Below, in pieces: positions 48,090 through 57,240 of a DNA stretch of 64,000 bases (its first letter is position 1; every line of letters starts with the position of its first letter). The stretch comes from Pelagibius sp048268885. GTDB lineage: Bacteria > Pseudomonadota > Alphaproteobacteria > Kiloniellales > Kiloniellaceae. The position numbers were made by a program, and so were the translations under genes. The notes under the pieces were generated by a model. The model had not been told where the DNA came from and did not search any database. It saw only the letters and a list, made by a program, of their open reading frames with translations. Location of the stretch: NCBI GenBank assembly GCA_048268885.1, contig JBLWUP010000007.1:62001-126000 (forward strand), in the 5' to 3' direction.

Positions 48090-48105
48090 TTAGCGGCGTC
48101 TTAAC
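48090..48105 (+). promoter_or_regulatory. CtrA box 2 upstream of the M23-bactofilin operon
   Basis: TTAG-CGGCGTC-TTAAC: one mismatch (G for A) from the consensus TTAA-N7-TTAAC, with perfect spacing. Confidence 0.6.
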
Positions 48106-48316
48106 CAAGCGGTTTCAATCAAGAATTTCGGCCTCTTTGACAGCCGGATCTGGGGGAACCTCTCGAAGGCACTGACCGGCGCTATTCGCTATCGCCCTGA
48201 TTTGATTTGGGAAACGAATAGGCGAGCGCGCCGGCTCCGTGATTGTGGCGTTCTCGCCGTGGCGAAGCTCGGCGAGTGATCGCCTCATTCGCGCGAGAGG
48301 GAGGACGTGCCACGAC

Positions 48317-49921
48317 ATGTGGATGGGCGTGAAGGCCAGGGTCTCTGACCTTCTGGAACAGGTATTCGTACCGCGCGAGATGATCTTGCGCGCGAATGAC
48401 CGGGTGACGGTTATTCGCCTGCCTGTCCGCACCCAAAAGCTGGCTATCCTTGCTGTCGTTATCCTTCTCGGCTGGTTGCTTATCGCCAGTGGGACCCTTG
48501 TGGTCCAGGAACTGGTGATCGCCGGGAAGAATGAGAAAATCGAAGAGCATAAGCTGGCCTATTTCGAACTCCTCAGCGAGGTCAGCGAATACCACCAGCA
48601 GTTTGCGCAGATCACCCAGAACCTAGAGAGCAACCAGGCTTTCCTGCTTTCCATGCTGGAAAGCGGCGCCGAAGCCGAGGCGGACATCGCCGCCATTGAA
48701 CAGCGCCTCAAGGACAGCAAGACCGAGGAGAACCGGGTTGCGGTCGCCAGCGGCGGCCTGCGCGACAAGCTCCAGCGTTTCGAAAACGACCTGCACGAAA
48801 TCGTCGGCCGTAATCTCGAACTCCGGGCCAAGGTCGAGACGATGCGCGAGGTCCTGTCGCACAGCGAAGCCGAAAAGGCGCAGGTGGCCGAAGCGCGGGA
48901 GATGCTGGGGCGGCGCCTGCAGGAAGTCGAAACCGCGCTGGCCAGCGTCACCGATGAAAAGCGCCAGCTCAGCCTGACCGTCGCCGAGTTGCGTGCCGAT
49001 ATCGCGTCCTCCCGTGAGGAGCTGACGGCGGCCCGGTCGATCCAGAACGACCTGAAAGGCGAGATCGAAGTTCTTGGCGGGCAGCTGATCGACGGCGGCA
49101 AGCGCCGGGATGGGCTGGAGCGCCAGATCGCCGGCCTGCAGGAGTCGTTGGACAACGCCATTCATCGCGGCGACGGCCTGCAAGGGGATCGCGAAGACCT
49201 GCGCAGCGAGGTCGCCGATCTGCGACAGCGCATGGTGGATATGCGCCAGGCCCAGCACAATATCGTGCAGAGACTGCGCGACCGCACTGAAACAAGCGTC
49301 GACACCATCGAGCGCACGGTGGCGATGACCGGCCTGAAGCTGGATGAGCTTCTGGCCTCCATCGGGGATGTCGGCAACTCCCAGGGCGGCCCCTTCGTCG
49401 CCGGAGACTATACCGGCGATTTTGACGGTGACGCGGAACTCGAGATTGCTTTGTCGCTTCTGGACCTGAGGCTCAGCCGCTGGTCGGCGTTGCAGCGCGT
49501 GATGCGGACGCTGCCGCTGAGCGTACCGCTGGAGCAATACCAGCTGAGCAGCGGCTTCGGCACGCGGGTTGATCCCGTCAACGGGCGCAAAGCGACGCAC
49601 CGGGGCCTCGATTTCCGCGCGGCGATGAAGGCCCCTGTCTACGCCACCGCGCCCGGCCGGGTGACGCGCGCGGGGTGGAGCGGCCCCTATGGCCGAATGA
49701 TCGAAATCGACCACGGGCATGGTGTTCGCACCCGCTACGCTCACCTAAAAAAGATTCTTGTCAAAACCGGACAGTCAGTTGCTAATCGAGAGAAGATCGG
49801 ACTTGTCGGCTCTTCCGGCCGCAGCACCGGTCCACACCTTCACTATGAAGTGCGCTACAAGGGCGTTCCGCTAAACCCCAAGAAGTTCCTCACGGCAGGT
49901 AAGCATGTTTTCAAAGACTAA
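48317..49921 (+). CDS. M23 (LytM) family peptidoglycan endopeptidase with coiled coil
   Basis: 534 residues from ATG 48317. An inner-membrane helix lies near residues 42-66 (LAILAVVILLGWLLIASG), then a long periplasmic coiled coil of about 270 residues (many EKxxLxxxVA heptads), then a C-terminal LytM domain. Zinc ligands are intact: HRGLDF and GPHLHYEV. Such proteins cut peptide crosslinks in the cell wall. It overlaps the bactofilin start by 17 bp, a typical pairing in which the bactofilin positions the peptidase. Confidence 0.93.
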   Translation: MWMGVKARVSDLLEQVFVPREMILRANDRVTVIRLPVRTQKLAILAVVILLGWLLIASGTLVVQELVIAGKNEKIEEHKLAYFELLSEVSEYHQQFAQITQNLESNQAFLLSMLESGAEAEADIAAIEQRLKDSKTEENRVAVASGGLRDKLQRFENDLHEIVGRNLELRAKVETMREVLSHSEAEKAQVAEAREMLGRRLQEVETALASVTDEKRQLSLTVAELRADIASSREELTAARSIQNDLKGEIEVLGGQLIDGGKRRDGLERQIAGLQESLDNAIHRGDGLQGDREDLRSEVADLRQRMVDMRQAQHNIVQRLRDRTETSVDTIERTVAMTGLKLDELLASIGDVGNSQGGPFVAGDYTGDFDGDAELEIALSLLDLRLSRWSALQRVMRTLPLSVPLEQYQLSSGFGTRVDPVNGRKATHRGLDFRAAMKAPVYATAPGRVTRAGWSGPYGRMIEIDHGHGVRTRYAHLKKILVKTGQSVANREKIGLVGSSGRSTGPHLHYEVRYKGVPLNPKKFLTAGKHVFKD

Positions 49922-50408
49922 AGACAGCACCAGCACTCCTGAGCCGACGACTTCGAGCTCTTCGGAGTCCAAGCGAAGCACCGCTCAAAGCGGGGTACCT
50001 TCGATCATCAGCGCGGACCTTCGTATCACCGGCAACTTGAAGAGTGACGGCGATATCCAGGTCGATGGGCATGTCGAAGGCGACATCGACAGTGCCACCC
50101 TCACGGTGGGCGAAGGCGCCCATGTGAAGGGGCACATCAGCTGCGAGACCGTACGCATCTGCGGCACCATTGACGGTGCGGTAAAGGCGAAGTCGGTGGT
50201 GATGGCAAAGACCGCTCGAGTGATCGGCGACATCATCCACGACAGCCTGGCGATCGAAGCGGGCGCCTTCATTGAAGGCAACATCAAGCGCCTGGAAGGC
50301 GCCGGCCGGGCTTCGAGCGTGTCGAGCAGCGGTGCTTCCGCTTCCTCGACCAGCGGCAGCTCCAGCGGTGGTTCCACTACCGCTGCGGCGAAGCCGGTGG
50401 CCAGCTGA
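49905..50408 (+). CDS. Bactofilin
   Basis: 167 residues. A Ser/Thr-rich N-terminal tail is followed by the bactofilin beta-helix (ISADLRITGNLKSDGDIQVD, then VEGDIDSATLTVGEGAHVKG) and a Ser-rich C-terminal tail. Bactofilins form stable filaments at the membrane and recruit wall enzymes to shape stalks, curvature or poles. Translation is coupled to the M23 peptidase. Convergent with the threonine dehydratase gene. Confidence 0.95.
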   Translation: MFSKTKDSTSTPEPTTSSSSESKRSTAQSGVPSIISADLRITGNLKSDGDIQVDGHVEGDIDSATLTVGEGAHVKGHISCETVRICGTIDGAVKAKSVVMAKTARVIGDIIHDSLAIEAGAFIEGNIKRLEGAGRASSVSSSGASASSTSGSSSGGSTTAAAKPVAS

Positions 50409-50421
50409 GCCTGAGGTCGGC

Positions 50422-51432
50422 CTAGCCGTCCTCGGCGAGGACGGCGCGATAGAGTTCGGCATCGACGTTGCCGCCGGAAAGGGTAAGCCCTGTTACCCGG
50501 TCGGCGACGTCGATTTTGCCTGCCAGGACGGCGGCGAGGCAGACCGCGCCGCCCGGCTCCACCACCAGCTTCAGCGTGCGAAACGCATAGCGCATCGCCG
50601 TCTTGACCTCGGCATCGCTGACCGTGAGGCCGCCGGCCACTCTCTGCCGATTGATGGCGAAGGTGATATCGCCGGGTTGCGGCGACAGCAGGGCGTCGCA
50701 GATCGACCCTCGGGCTTCGCCGTGAGGGACCGGATGGCCGGCCTGCAGCGACAGCTTGGTGTCGTCGTAGTCCTCCGGCTCGACGGTGTAGAGCCGGGTT
50801 TGCGGTGACAGGGCCTCAAGCGCGAGGGCAGATCCCGCGGTGAGACCACCACCGCCACAGCACACGAGCAGGGCGTCCAAAGCCATTCCACGGTCCTTGG
50901 CTTCCTCGCAGATTTCCACGCCGCAGGTGCCTTGTCCGGCAATGACGCCCGGATCGTCATAGGGCTTCACGAGGGTCGCTTTCCGTTCGGCGGCGATCGC
51001 GGCTCCGATTTCTTCCCGGGCTTCCTTGTAACGATCGTAGAACACCACCTCGGCGCCGTAGCCCCGGGTGTTCTCGACTTTGATCGCCGGCGCGTCGGCC
51101 GGCATGACGATGACGGCCGGCAAGCCCAGAAGCGCGGCCGCGGCGGCGACGCCTTGGGCATGATTGCCGGAAGAATAGGCAACAACGCCACCCGCTCTAT
51201 CCTGTTCCGGAATCTGGCTGATCCTGTTGAAGGCGCCGCGAAACTTGAAGGAGCCGGTGCGCTGAAGCGTTTCCGCTTTGAGCAAGATCCTGCCGCCGAC
51301 GTGGTCGTTCAGGGCGGGAGATTCGATCAGCGGGGTCCTGACGGCGAGGCCGTGCAGCCGTTTCACGGCGGCCTGGACATCCGCGTAGCTCGGCAGCGGC
51401 ACTTTGGAATCGGCCTCGGTGGAATGCATCAT
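50422..51432 (-). CDS. Threonine/serine dehydratase (PLP-dependent)
   Basis: 336-residue fold type II PLP enzyme. The PLP lysine is in TGSFKFRGAFN, the substrate loop SSGNHAQGVA and the glycine-rich phosphate site CCGGGGLTAG are intact. There is no C-terminal ACT regulatory domain, so it is of the catabolic or short biosynthetic type. Substrate could be L-threonine, L-serine or a hydroxy-aspartate. The start at 51432 (MMHSTEADS) is 25 bp after the haloacid dehalogenase stop. Confidence 0.9.
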   Translation of the reverse strand: MMHSTEADSKVPLPSYADVQAAVKRLHGLAVRTPLIESPALNDHVGGRILLKAETLQRTGSFKFRGAFNRISQIPEQDRAGGVVAYSSGNHAQGVAAAAALLGLPAVIVMPADAPAIKVENTRGYGAEVVFYDRYKEAREEIGAAIAAERKATLVKPYDDPGVIAGQGTCGVEICEEAKDRGMALDALLVCCGGGGLTAGSALALEALSPQTRLYTVEPEDYDDTKLSLQAGHPVPHGEARGSICDALLSPQPGDITFAINRQRVAGGLTVSDAEVKTAMRYAFRTLKLVVEPGGAVCLAAVLAGKIDVADRVTGLTLSGGNVDAELYRAVLAEDG

Positions 51433-51457
51433 TTGGGTCACAGTTGCAGATCCTTGT

Positions 51458-52159
51458 TCAGGCCGGAAGGCCGAGGAGGGGCGGCAGGTCGTCGAGGCGG
51501 TGAATGGTCGTGGCAAGCTCGCCAGGGAGGCGGTCAACCTCGCGATTGAAACGGTTGATCCAGGCGACCTTGAAACCAAAGTGGGCGGCGCCCTTCGCGT
51601 CCCAGCAGTTGCTGGATAGAAAACACACTTCGTGCTTTTCGACATTCAGCCGGTCGAGCGTCAGCTGATAGACACGGGAGTCGGGCTTATAGATGCCGAC
51701 CTCTTCGACGGAAAGGTTCGCGTCGAGCAAGCCGGACAGACCCGCCGAGCGAACGGCCGCCTCAAGCATCTTCGGACTGCCGTTGGAGAGAATGGCCGTC
51801 TGCAGGCCGTTCTTCTTCAACACCTCGAGGGAGGGCTTGACCTCTTCATAGGCGTCCAGGGAAAGGTAGAGATCCATCAGCTTGTCGTGCAGCGTCTTGT
51901 TATCGACACCGGTCGCGGTCAGTGCGAAGTCGAGCCCTTCGGACGTCACCTGCCAAAAATCCACGTGAGCGCCCATGAGGCTACGCAGCCAAGTATATTC
52001 GAGCTGCTTTTGCCGCCAAAGTTCGGAGACTGCGGCGGCTTTCTCGCCCAGTTCCTGCCCACCCTTGCGGACGGCTGAGTGGACGTCGAGAAGCGTTCCA
52101 TAGGCATCGAAAACGCAAGCTTTGACGGAGGCGAACTGCGGTAGCCGATCGGCGGGCAT
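51458..52159 (-). CDS. Type II haloacid dehalogenase
   Basis: 233-residue HAD hydrolase. Nucleophile Asp in CVFDAYGTLLDVHSA, then WRQKQLEYTWLRSLMG, AILSNGSPKMLEAAV, YKPDSRVYQL and FLSSNCWDAKGA, the full set for (S)-2-haloacid dehalogenase. It hydrolyses carbon-halogen bonds of 2-haloacids, or may act on an unrelated phosphate or acid in vivo. It lies upstream of, and close to, the threonine dehydratase, so the two may form an operon. Confidence 0.9.
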   Translation of the reverse strand: MPADRLPQFASVKACVFDAYGTLLDVHSAVRKGGQELGEKAAAVSELWRQKQLEYTWLRSLMGAHVDFWQVTSEGLDFALTATGVDNKTLHDKLMDLYLSLDAYEEVKPSLEVLKKNGLQTAILSNGSPKMLEAAVRSAGLSGLLDANLSVEEVGIYKPDSRVYQLTLDRLNVEKHEVCFLSSNCWDAKGAAHFGFKVAWINRFNREVDRLPGELATTIHRLDDLPPLLGLPA

Positions 52160-52225
52160 TGTGTAGCTTCCCTACATTTCCAAATGGCCGTGACCGCACG
52201 TTCCGGCGGTTCGACGTTTCTATGA

Positions 52226-54217
52226 TCAAGAACCCGCAGGGGGAATCTGCAGGGTCCATCTTTGCTTGGGCGCCGGGTTGTCTTCACGATAGACGACGAG
52301 GCTCTCAAGAATACGCTGTACGTAGTTTCGTGTCTCGCTGAAGGGGATGCGCTCGATCCAATTGATCGCCTCCGCGTCGCTCACCCGGGGGTCGCCATAC
52401 TCCTGGATCCAGCGGTCCGCGCGCGCCGGGCCGGCATTGTAGGCCGCCAGGGCGAGGATGTACGAGCCGTCGAATCGTTCCAGGAGTTCGTTGAGGTACG
52501 CTTGGCCGAGCCTGACGTTGTAGTTCGGGTCTTCGGTCAGGCGATCGCGGCTGAAAGGAAGCCCCATGCCACGTGCCGTGTGGCGGGCCGTTGCGGGCAT
52601 GAGCTGCATGAGGCCGAGGGCGCCGACCGGGCTGCGGGCTTTGGGGTAGAACTCGCTTTCCTGGCGCATCACCGAAAGGACCAGGGCGGCTTCGGGCGCC
52701 GGACCCACCGGAAGTGTGCGTTTGGGATAGAGCAGGGGGTGCAGATCGTGGCCATTCCGCCGGGCGGTCTTTGCCGTACGGATCGCGACATCTTGACGCC
52801 CTACGCTGTTGGCGAGGTCGATGACCAGGCGATGGTCGATCGCATCCGCCGCGTCCTGACGCAGCCGGGCAAAGAAGAGGTTCTGCAGACGCGGCTGGTC
52901 CAACTCGTCGAGCAGGCGAATCACTGCGACAAGCTCCTGCGCCTCGAAGGCGTCGCGACGGGGGACCGGCATTGCCGGCAGGGCTGCCGGCGTCACCTGG
53001 TGTGCCTTGCCCAAACGCTGAATGGCAAGTTGTCCATAGAAGGTCGCCGGAAAGGTGGCCGCGGTCTCGTACCACTTCCTTGCCTCGCTGGAACGGCCAA
53101 GCGCGACGGCCGCTTCACCGGCCCAGAAAGACCCTCGCGACTGGCTGATCTCCGACGTGACGCCGTCGTGCAGCCTGACAAAGTGCCGAAAGGCGATATC
53201 CGGCTTTTTCAGATAGCGAAGCGCCAGCCAGCCGCCCTGCCATTCTCCTTCGGCGAAGGCGATACCTTCGCTGTGGCCATGCGCGGCGCTCATGCGGTAG
53301 GCCAGGGCATAGTCCTTTCGGTCCAGTGCCCGCCAGACCACCCAATTGCGCAGACGCCACCAGGGGGCGCTCTGCGTGGCATCGGCGGGCAAGATGTCGA
53401 GCAACTCGACCACCCCGTCGAGACGGCCGCGGCGCTGGCGCCAGACGGCCCGTTCGTAGATCAGTCCCGGATCATCCTTCAGATCTTCCGGAACGCGCCC
53501 GATCAAGGCATCGACCCCCGGACGGTTGCCGATCAGGGCGATGCGGGCCCGGGCGAGCGCCGCCGGCCCTGGCGGGACCCGCTGAATCTGGCGCCGGGCC
53601 GCAGTGGTCCGATGGTCCCACAGCAGCCGGTCCAGGCGCGCAAGCTCATCCTCTGCCCTGAGGAGCGATTTGAAGCGGTTGCGGAAGGCGGCTTCGTCTT
53701 CGGGATCAAAGTCGATGGCCACCCAGTACTGCCGTGCAGCCGACTGGGCCCGGTCTCGCTGGCCGCTGACCGAGAGGGCGGCCGCGTGGCGCAGCGCGCC
53801 CTTGCCGGTGATCGGCAGGCGGTCGCCGAACCAGGCGAGGACCTGGGCGGGCGGCAGGGCGTCGGGCAGGGCCAGTTCGGCATTTCGGTAGAGCGAATAG
53901 AGGCCCGGCCAGCCGGGATTGGCATCGATGAAGGCCTTGATCTCGCCGAAGCTGTGGCCGCTGTCACGGCGGCCAAGGTCGCGCCAGGCGACAACCTTGT
54001 TGGCCAGGGGGTGAGACCCCTGTCTGGCGAGCGCCAGCGCCCGGTCGTGCTGGCCGTTTTCGAAGAGCGTCAGCGCCGAGGCATAGAGCTGTCGATCCCG
54101 CTCGGCGAGGACTGCGCCGGCGGCAGAGGCCGGGACAAGGGCCATAGCTGCGAGGCCCAGGAAGGTCAGGAAAGTTAAGAAAACGGCCGGGTTGCGCTTG
54201 CCGCCGAACAGGTTCAC
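52226..54217 (-). CDS. slt: Soluble lytic murein transglycosylase (Slt70 type)
   Basis: Periplasmic enzyme that cuts glycan strands of peptidoglycan to 1,6-anhydro ends. A signal peptide (FLTFLTFLGLAAMALVPASA) is followed by a large alpha-superhelical U/L domain and a C-terminal SLT domain with catalytic Glu in LSVMRQESEFYPKA, GALGLMQLMPATA and ALAAYNAGP. The start GTG 54217 (663 residues) was chosen for the signal peptide and a GGAG 9 bp upstream; the frame extends 105 bp further. Divergent from dapA. Confidence 0.92.
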   Translation of the reverse strand: MNLFGGKRNPAVFLTFLTFLGLAAMALVPASAAGAVLAERDRQLYASALTLFENGQHDRALALARQGSHPLANKVVAWRDLGRRDSGHSFGEIKAFIDANPGWPGLYSLYRNAELALPDALPPAQVLAWFGDRLPITGKGALRHAAALSVSGQRDRAQSAARQYWVAIDFDPEDEAAFRNRFKSLLRAEDELARLDRLLWDHRTTAARRQIQRVPPGPAALARARIALIGNRPGVDALIGRVPEDLKDDPGLIYERAVWRQRRGRLDGVVELLDILPADATQSAPWWRLRNWVVWRALDRKDYALAYRMSAAHGHSEGIAFAEGEWQGGWLALRYLKKPDIAFRHFVRLHDGVTSEISQSRGSFWAGEAAVALGRSSEARKWYETAATFPATFYGQLAIQRLGKAHQVTPAALPAMPVPRRDAFEAQELVAVIRLLDELDQPRLQNLFFARLRQDAADAIDHRLVIDLANSVGRQDVAIRTAKTARRNGHDLHPLLYPKRTLPVGPAPEAALVLSVMRQESEFYPKARSPVGALGLMQLMPATARHTARGMGLPFSRDRLTEDPNYNVRLGQAYLNELLERFDGSYILALAAYNAGPARADRWIQEYGDPRVSDAEAINWIERIPFSETRNYVQRILESLVVYREDNPAPKQRWTLQIPPAGS

Positions 54218-54392
54218 CGCAGACTCCGCCTGCTTTCCAAGTGTCGGCTGAGGGTAATGTGACGGGCGGGGCGGTCGCAAGAGGCGCGGTCCCTTGCCGC
54301 CGCTTGCTCCCAAACCGAGCAAACGCTATGTTCCCCGGTCACCGGGCCCACTGTGGGGCGCGGAAAACCTACCGATTTCAGGGAATTTGATC

Positions 54393-55280
54393 ATGTCCGG
54401 CCCCATGTTCTCGGGCTCCATCACCGCGCTCATCACACCATTTCGTGATGGCCAGCTGGATGAAGATGCCTTTCAGCGCTTTGTAGAGTGGCAAGTCGAA
54501 GAAGGAACGAGCGCGCTGGTTTCCTGCGGGACCACGGGGGAATCCCCCACGTTGTCCCACGATGAAGACATGCGCGTTACCGCCCTTTGCATCGAGGCCG
54601 CCAAAGGCAAGGCGCCGGTGATCGCGGGAACCGGATCCAATTCCACCGAGGAAGCCATTCTGCTGACCCAGCATGCCAAGGATGCGGGTGCCGATGCGGC
54701 GCTGATCGTCACGCCCTATTACAATAAGCCGACCCAGGAAGGGCTCTATCAGCACTTCCGGGCGATCCACGATGTCGTGGAGATTCCGATCATCATCTAC
54801 AACATCCCGGGGCGCTGCATCGTCGATATGTCGGTTGAGACCATGGCGCGTCTGGCCGAGCTGCCGAACATCATCGGGGTCAAGGACTCGACGGCCGACC
54901 TGATGCGGCCGGCGCGGACCCGGGCGGCGATCGGCAAGGATTTTGCCCAGCTTTCCGGGGAGGACGGTACCATCGTTCCCTTCCTTGCCCAGGGTGGCCA
55001 TGGCTGCATTTCCGTGACGGCGAATATCGCGCCGCGCCTCTGCGCGGAGCTTCACGCCGCCTGGAAGCGCCGCGACTTCGACCAGGTCAGCGAGTTGAAT
55101 GACCGGCTGATGCCGTTGCATCAGGCTCTCTTCATCGAGTCCAATCCGGCACCGGTGAAGTATGCCGCCAAGCTGCTCGGTCATTGCGACGATGAGGTGC
55201 GCCTGCCGATGGTGCGGATCCAGCCGGAAACGCAAAAGCAGGTGCGTGCGGCCATGGTTCACGCCGGGCTCCTCAACTAA
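54393..55280 (+). CDS. dapA: 4-Hydroxy-tetrahydrodipicolinate synthase
   Basis: Condenses pyruvate with aspartate semialdehyde in lysine and meso-diaminopimelate synthesis. 295 residues with the TIM-barrel motifs CGTTGESPTL, VTPYYNKPTQEG, Tyr136 in IIYNIPGR and the Schiff-base Lys164 in GVKDSTADL. Start ATG 54393 (MSGPMFSGS); an ATG 12 bp downstream is also possible. Followed by smpB 23 bp later. Confidence 0.97.
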   Translation: MSGPMFSGSITALITPFRDGQLDEDAFQRFVEWQVEEGTSALVSCGTTGESPTLSHDEDMRVTALCIEAAKGKAPVIAGTGSNSTEEAILLTQHAKDAGADAALIVTPYYNKPTQEGLYQHFRAIHDVVEIPIIIYNIPGRCIVDMSVETMARLAELPNIIGVKDSTADLMRPARTRAAIGKDFAQLSGEDGTIVPFLAQGGHGCISVTANIAPRLCAELHAAWKRRDFDQVSELNDRLMPLHQALFIESNPAPVKYAAKLLGHCDDEVRLPMVRIQPETQKQVRAAMVHAGLLN

Positions 55281-55303
55281 GCCGACGGGACCGGGAGATC
55301 ATC

Positions 55304-55765
55304 ATGACGGGCGCGAAGCAGATCGCGGCCCAGAACCGCCGGGCACGCCACGATTACCTTATTGAAGATCGTTTCGAGGCGGGTCTGGTCCTGACGGGCA
55401 GCGAGGTCAAGTCGCTGCGCGGGGGACGGGCCTCGATCGGTGAAGCCTATGTGACCGAGCGCGGTGGGGAGCTCTTCTTGCAGGGCGCCCACATCCCGGA
55501 ATACCAGGCCGCGACCCACAACAATCATGAACCCCGGCGGCTGCGGAAGCTGCTGGTGCATCGCCGCGAACTGGCCAAGCTGGTGGGGCAGCTGCGCCGC
55601 GAGGGCTATACGCTCGTTCCGCTGGCCATCTACTTCAATGCCCGGGGCATCGCCAAGCTGGAAGTCGGCATGGCCCGCGGCAAACGCAAGGCCGACAAAC
55701 GCCAGGACATCAAGTCCCGCGAATGGGACCGACGCAAATCACGCCTCCTGAGGGAGCGCAGCTAG
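55304..55765 (+). CDS. smpB: SsrA-binding protein SmpB
   Basis: 153-residue partner of tmRNA in ribosome rescue. It begins AAQNRRARHDYLIEDRFEAG, has LVLTGSEVKSLRGGRASIG and ARGIAKLEVGMARGKRKADK, and ends in the basic tail that reaches into the decoding site. The tmRNA gene itself was not found in the window. The 3' end overlaps the convergent uracil-DNA glycosylase by 27 bp. Confidence 0.97.
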   Translation: MTGAKQIAAQNRRARHDYLIEDRFEAGLVLTGSEVKSLRGGRASIGEAYVTERGGELFLQGAHIPEYQAATHNNHEPRRLRKLLVHRRELAKLVGQLRREGYTLVPLAIYFNARGIAKLEVGMARGKRKADKRQDIKSREWDRRKSRLLRERS

Positions 55766-56392
55766 GCGGTCTTTGATCTGCGTGAAGACCTCTTCGAACA
55801 TCGCCTCGGTCAGCCGCCCCGTGTTGGTGTTGTAGCGCGAGCAGTGGTAGCTGTCGGCTACCAGGAGACCGTCGATCTCGTGCAGGGCGCAATGGCCGAA
55901 GGGGTAGAGGCTCTTGCGGACGCCAAGTGTGGTGAGGACCGCGCCGTGTGAGAGGCCGCCCAGACAGAGGATGACCTGAAGCCGCTTCATCGCGGCGATT
56001 TCCTGCACCAGGAAGGGGCGGCAGGTCTTGGCCTCGGCGCCTGTGGGCTTGTTTTCCGGAGGCACGCAGCGGACCGCGTTGGTCACGCGGCAATCGACCA
56101 GCCGAAGTCCGTCGTCAGCCCGGCGGCCGTAGCTGCCTTCGGCAAACCCGAATTTGCCGAGCGTCTGATACAGCAGATCGCCCGCATAGTCGCCCGTGAA
56201 GGGCCGGCCGGTCTGGTTGGCGCCCTTCAAGCCGGGCGCGAGACCGACGATCAGCAGGCGGGCGTCCAACGCGCCAAAGGCCCGCACAGGGGCGTTGTGA
56301 AACGTCGGATAGGCTGCCTGATTGGCTTGGCGGAAGGCGACAAGACGGGGGCAGAGGGCGCAGTCGCGCGCCGGCTCGGTCAGCATCGTCAC
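55739..56392 (-). CDS. Family 5 uracil-DNA glycosylase (iron-sulfur)
   Basis: 217 residues. Catalytic motif A is GLAPGLKGANQTGRPFTGDY, typical of family 5 UDGs, which differ from family 4 in this motif; the C-terminal loop is SYHCSRYNTNTGRL. Cysteines in CALCPRL and in RCVPPENKP...CRPF could hold a [4Fe-4S] cluster. It removes uracil and other deaminated bases, an apt function in a GC-rich genome. It converges on smpB. Confidence 0.88.
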   Translation of the reverse strand: MTMLTEPARDCALCPRLVAFRQANQAAYPTFHNAPVRAFGALDARLLIVGLAPGLKGANQTGRPFTGDYAGDLLYQTLGKFGFAEGSYGRRADDGLRLVDCRVTNAVRCVPPENKPTGAEAKTCRPFLVQEIAAMKRLQVILCLGGLSHGAVLTTLGVRKSLYPFGHCALHEIDGLLVADSYHCSRYNTNTGRLTEAMFEEVFTQIKDRLAALPQEA

Positions 56393-56404
56393 AGCGTAGC
56401 TCTA

Positions 56405-57034
56405 CTAAACCGCTTCGTCCTCGTAGTAGTCGTCTTCGTCGAGGTAGTGGTCTTCGTCATAGCCGTCCTGACGCAGCCGCTCGCCGCTGCGCGAGCGGTC
56501 GGCCGGCAACTGCCGGGCGATCTGGGACTGCAATTCGGCGAGGTCCACAAAGATATCGGCCTGGCGCCGCAATTCGTCGGCGATCATCGGGGGTTGCGAG
56601 CGCAGCGTCGACACGACGGTGACGCGGCGGCCCCGCCGCTGAATGGTCTCGACGAGGCGCCGGAAGTCGCCGTCGCCCGAAAACAGGACAATGTGGTCCA
56701 GATGGTCCTGCATCTCCATGGCATCGACGGCAAGTTCGATGTCCATGTTGCCTTTGACCTTGCGGCGGCCGGACGCGTCCGTGAACTCCTTGGTCGGCTT
56801 GGTCACCATCGTATAGCCGTTGTAGTCCAGCCAATCGACCAGAGGGCGGATCGGCGAGTATTCCTGATCTTCGACCAAGGCTGTATAGTAAAGCGCTCGC
56901 ACAAGGTTACACTGGCTCGAAAAAATGTCCAACAAGCGCTTGTAATCTATGTCAAAACCGAGTGCGCGGGCTGTGGCGTAGAGATTTGCGCCGTCGATGA
57001 AGAGAGCAACCCGTTCCTGGCTATAGAACTTCAT
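56405..57034 (-). CDS. NYN domain protein (LabA/DUF88 type)
   Basis: 209 residues. The PIN-like NYN nuclease fold has the acidic residues in ALFIDGANLY, GNMDIELAVDAM and VLFSGDGDFRRLV, all intact, so RNase activity is plausible. The C-terminal tail is very acidic and Tyr-rich (DEDHYLDEDDYYEDEAV). Homologues include LabA and MARF1-like proteins; the physiological role is not clear. It stands 12 bp upstream of the uracil-DNA glycosylase gene on the same strand. Confidence 0.9.
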   Translation of the reverse strand: MKFYSQERVALFIDGANLYATARALGFDIDYKRLLDIFSSQCNLVRALYYTALVEDQEYSPIRPLVDWLDYNGYTMVTKPTKEFTDASGRRKVKGNMDIELAVDAMEMQDHLDHIVLFSGDGDFRRLVETIQRRGRRVTVVSTLRSQPPMIADELRRQADIFVDLAELQSQIARQLPADRSRSGERLRQDGYDEDHYLDEDDYYEDEAV

Positions 57035-57240
57035 ATCTACCCCTTTGAAAGACTGGCGCGCTGCCTGCTGCTCCAGCCTAACCGAAATCTCGAATCAGAA
57101 ATAAACCTGCTTACATATCCAAGCGAGCTTGAAGCTTCCACGCAGGGCTTTTGCCGCCTTTTCAATATAAGAGATTTAAGCCTTTACGTCTTACTCGCAA
57201 GAGCAGCAGCATTATCGGCGTAGGACCGGGTCCGGGAAAC
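57035..57240. promoter_or_regulatory. Divergent NYN/folK intergenic region
   Basis: 206 bp, markedly AT-rich, continuing into the first 130 bp of folK. It must hold promoters for both genes; no unequivocal hexamer pair was identified. Confidence 0.35.

Larger units (their letters stand above)
47809..48316. promoter_or_regulatory. Long control region of the M23 peptidase-bactofilin operon
   Basis: 508 bp with no credible gene. Two CtrA-type boxes (47978-47992 and 48090-48105) sit 325 and 212 bp before the start codon. The first is symmetrical and works on both strands. The remainder, about 200 bp, would be an untranslated leader if transcription starts near the second box. Confidence 0.6.

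Noticed and set aside
53000..57000. tmRNA gene near smpB
   Set aside because: No tRNA-like ends or tag-peptide frame were found beside smpB.
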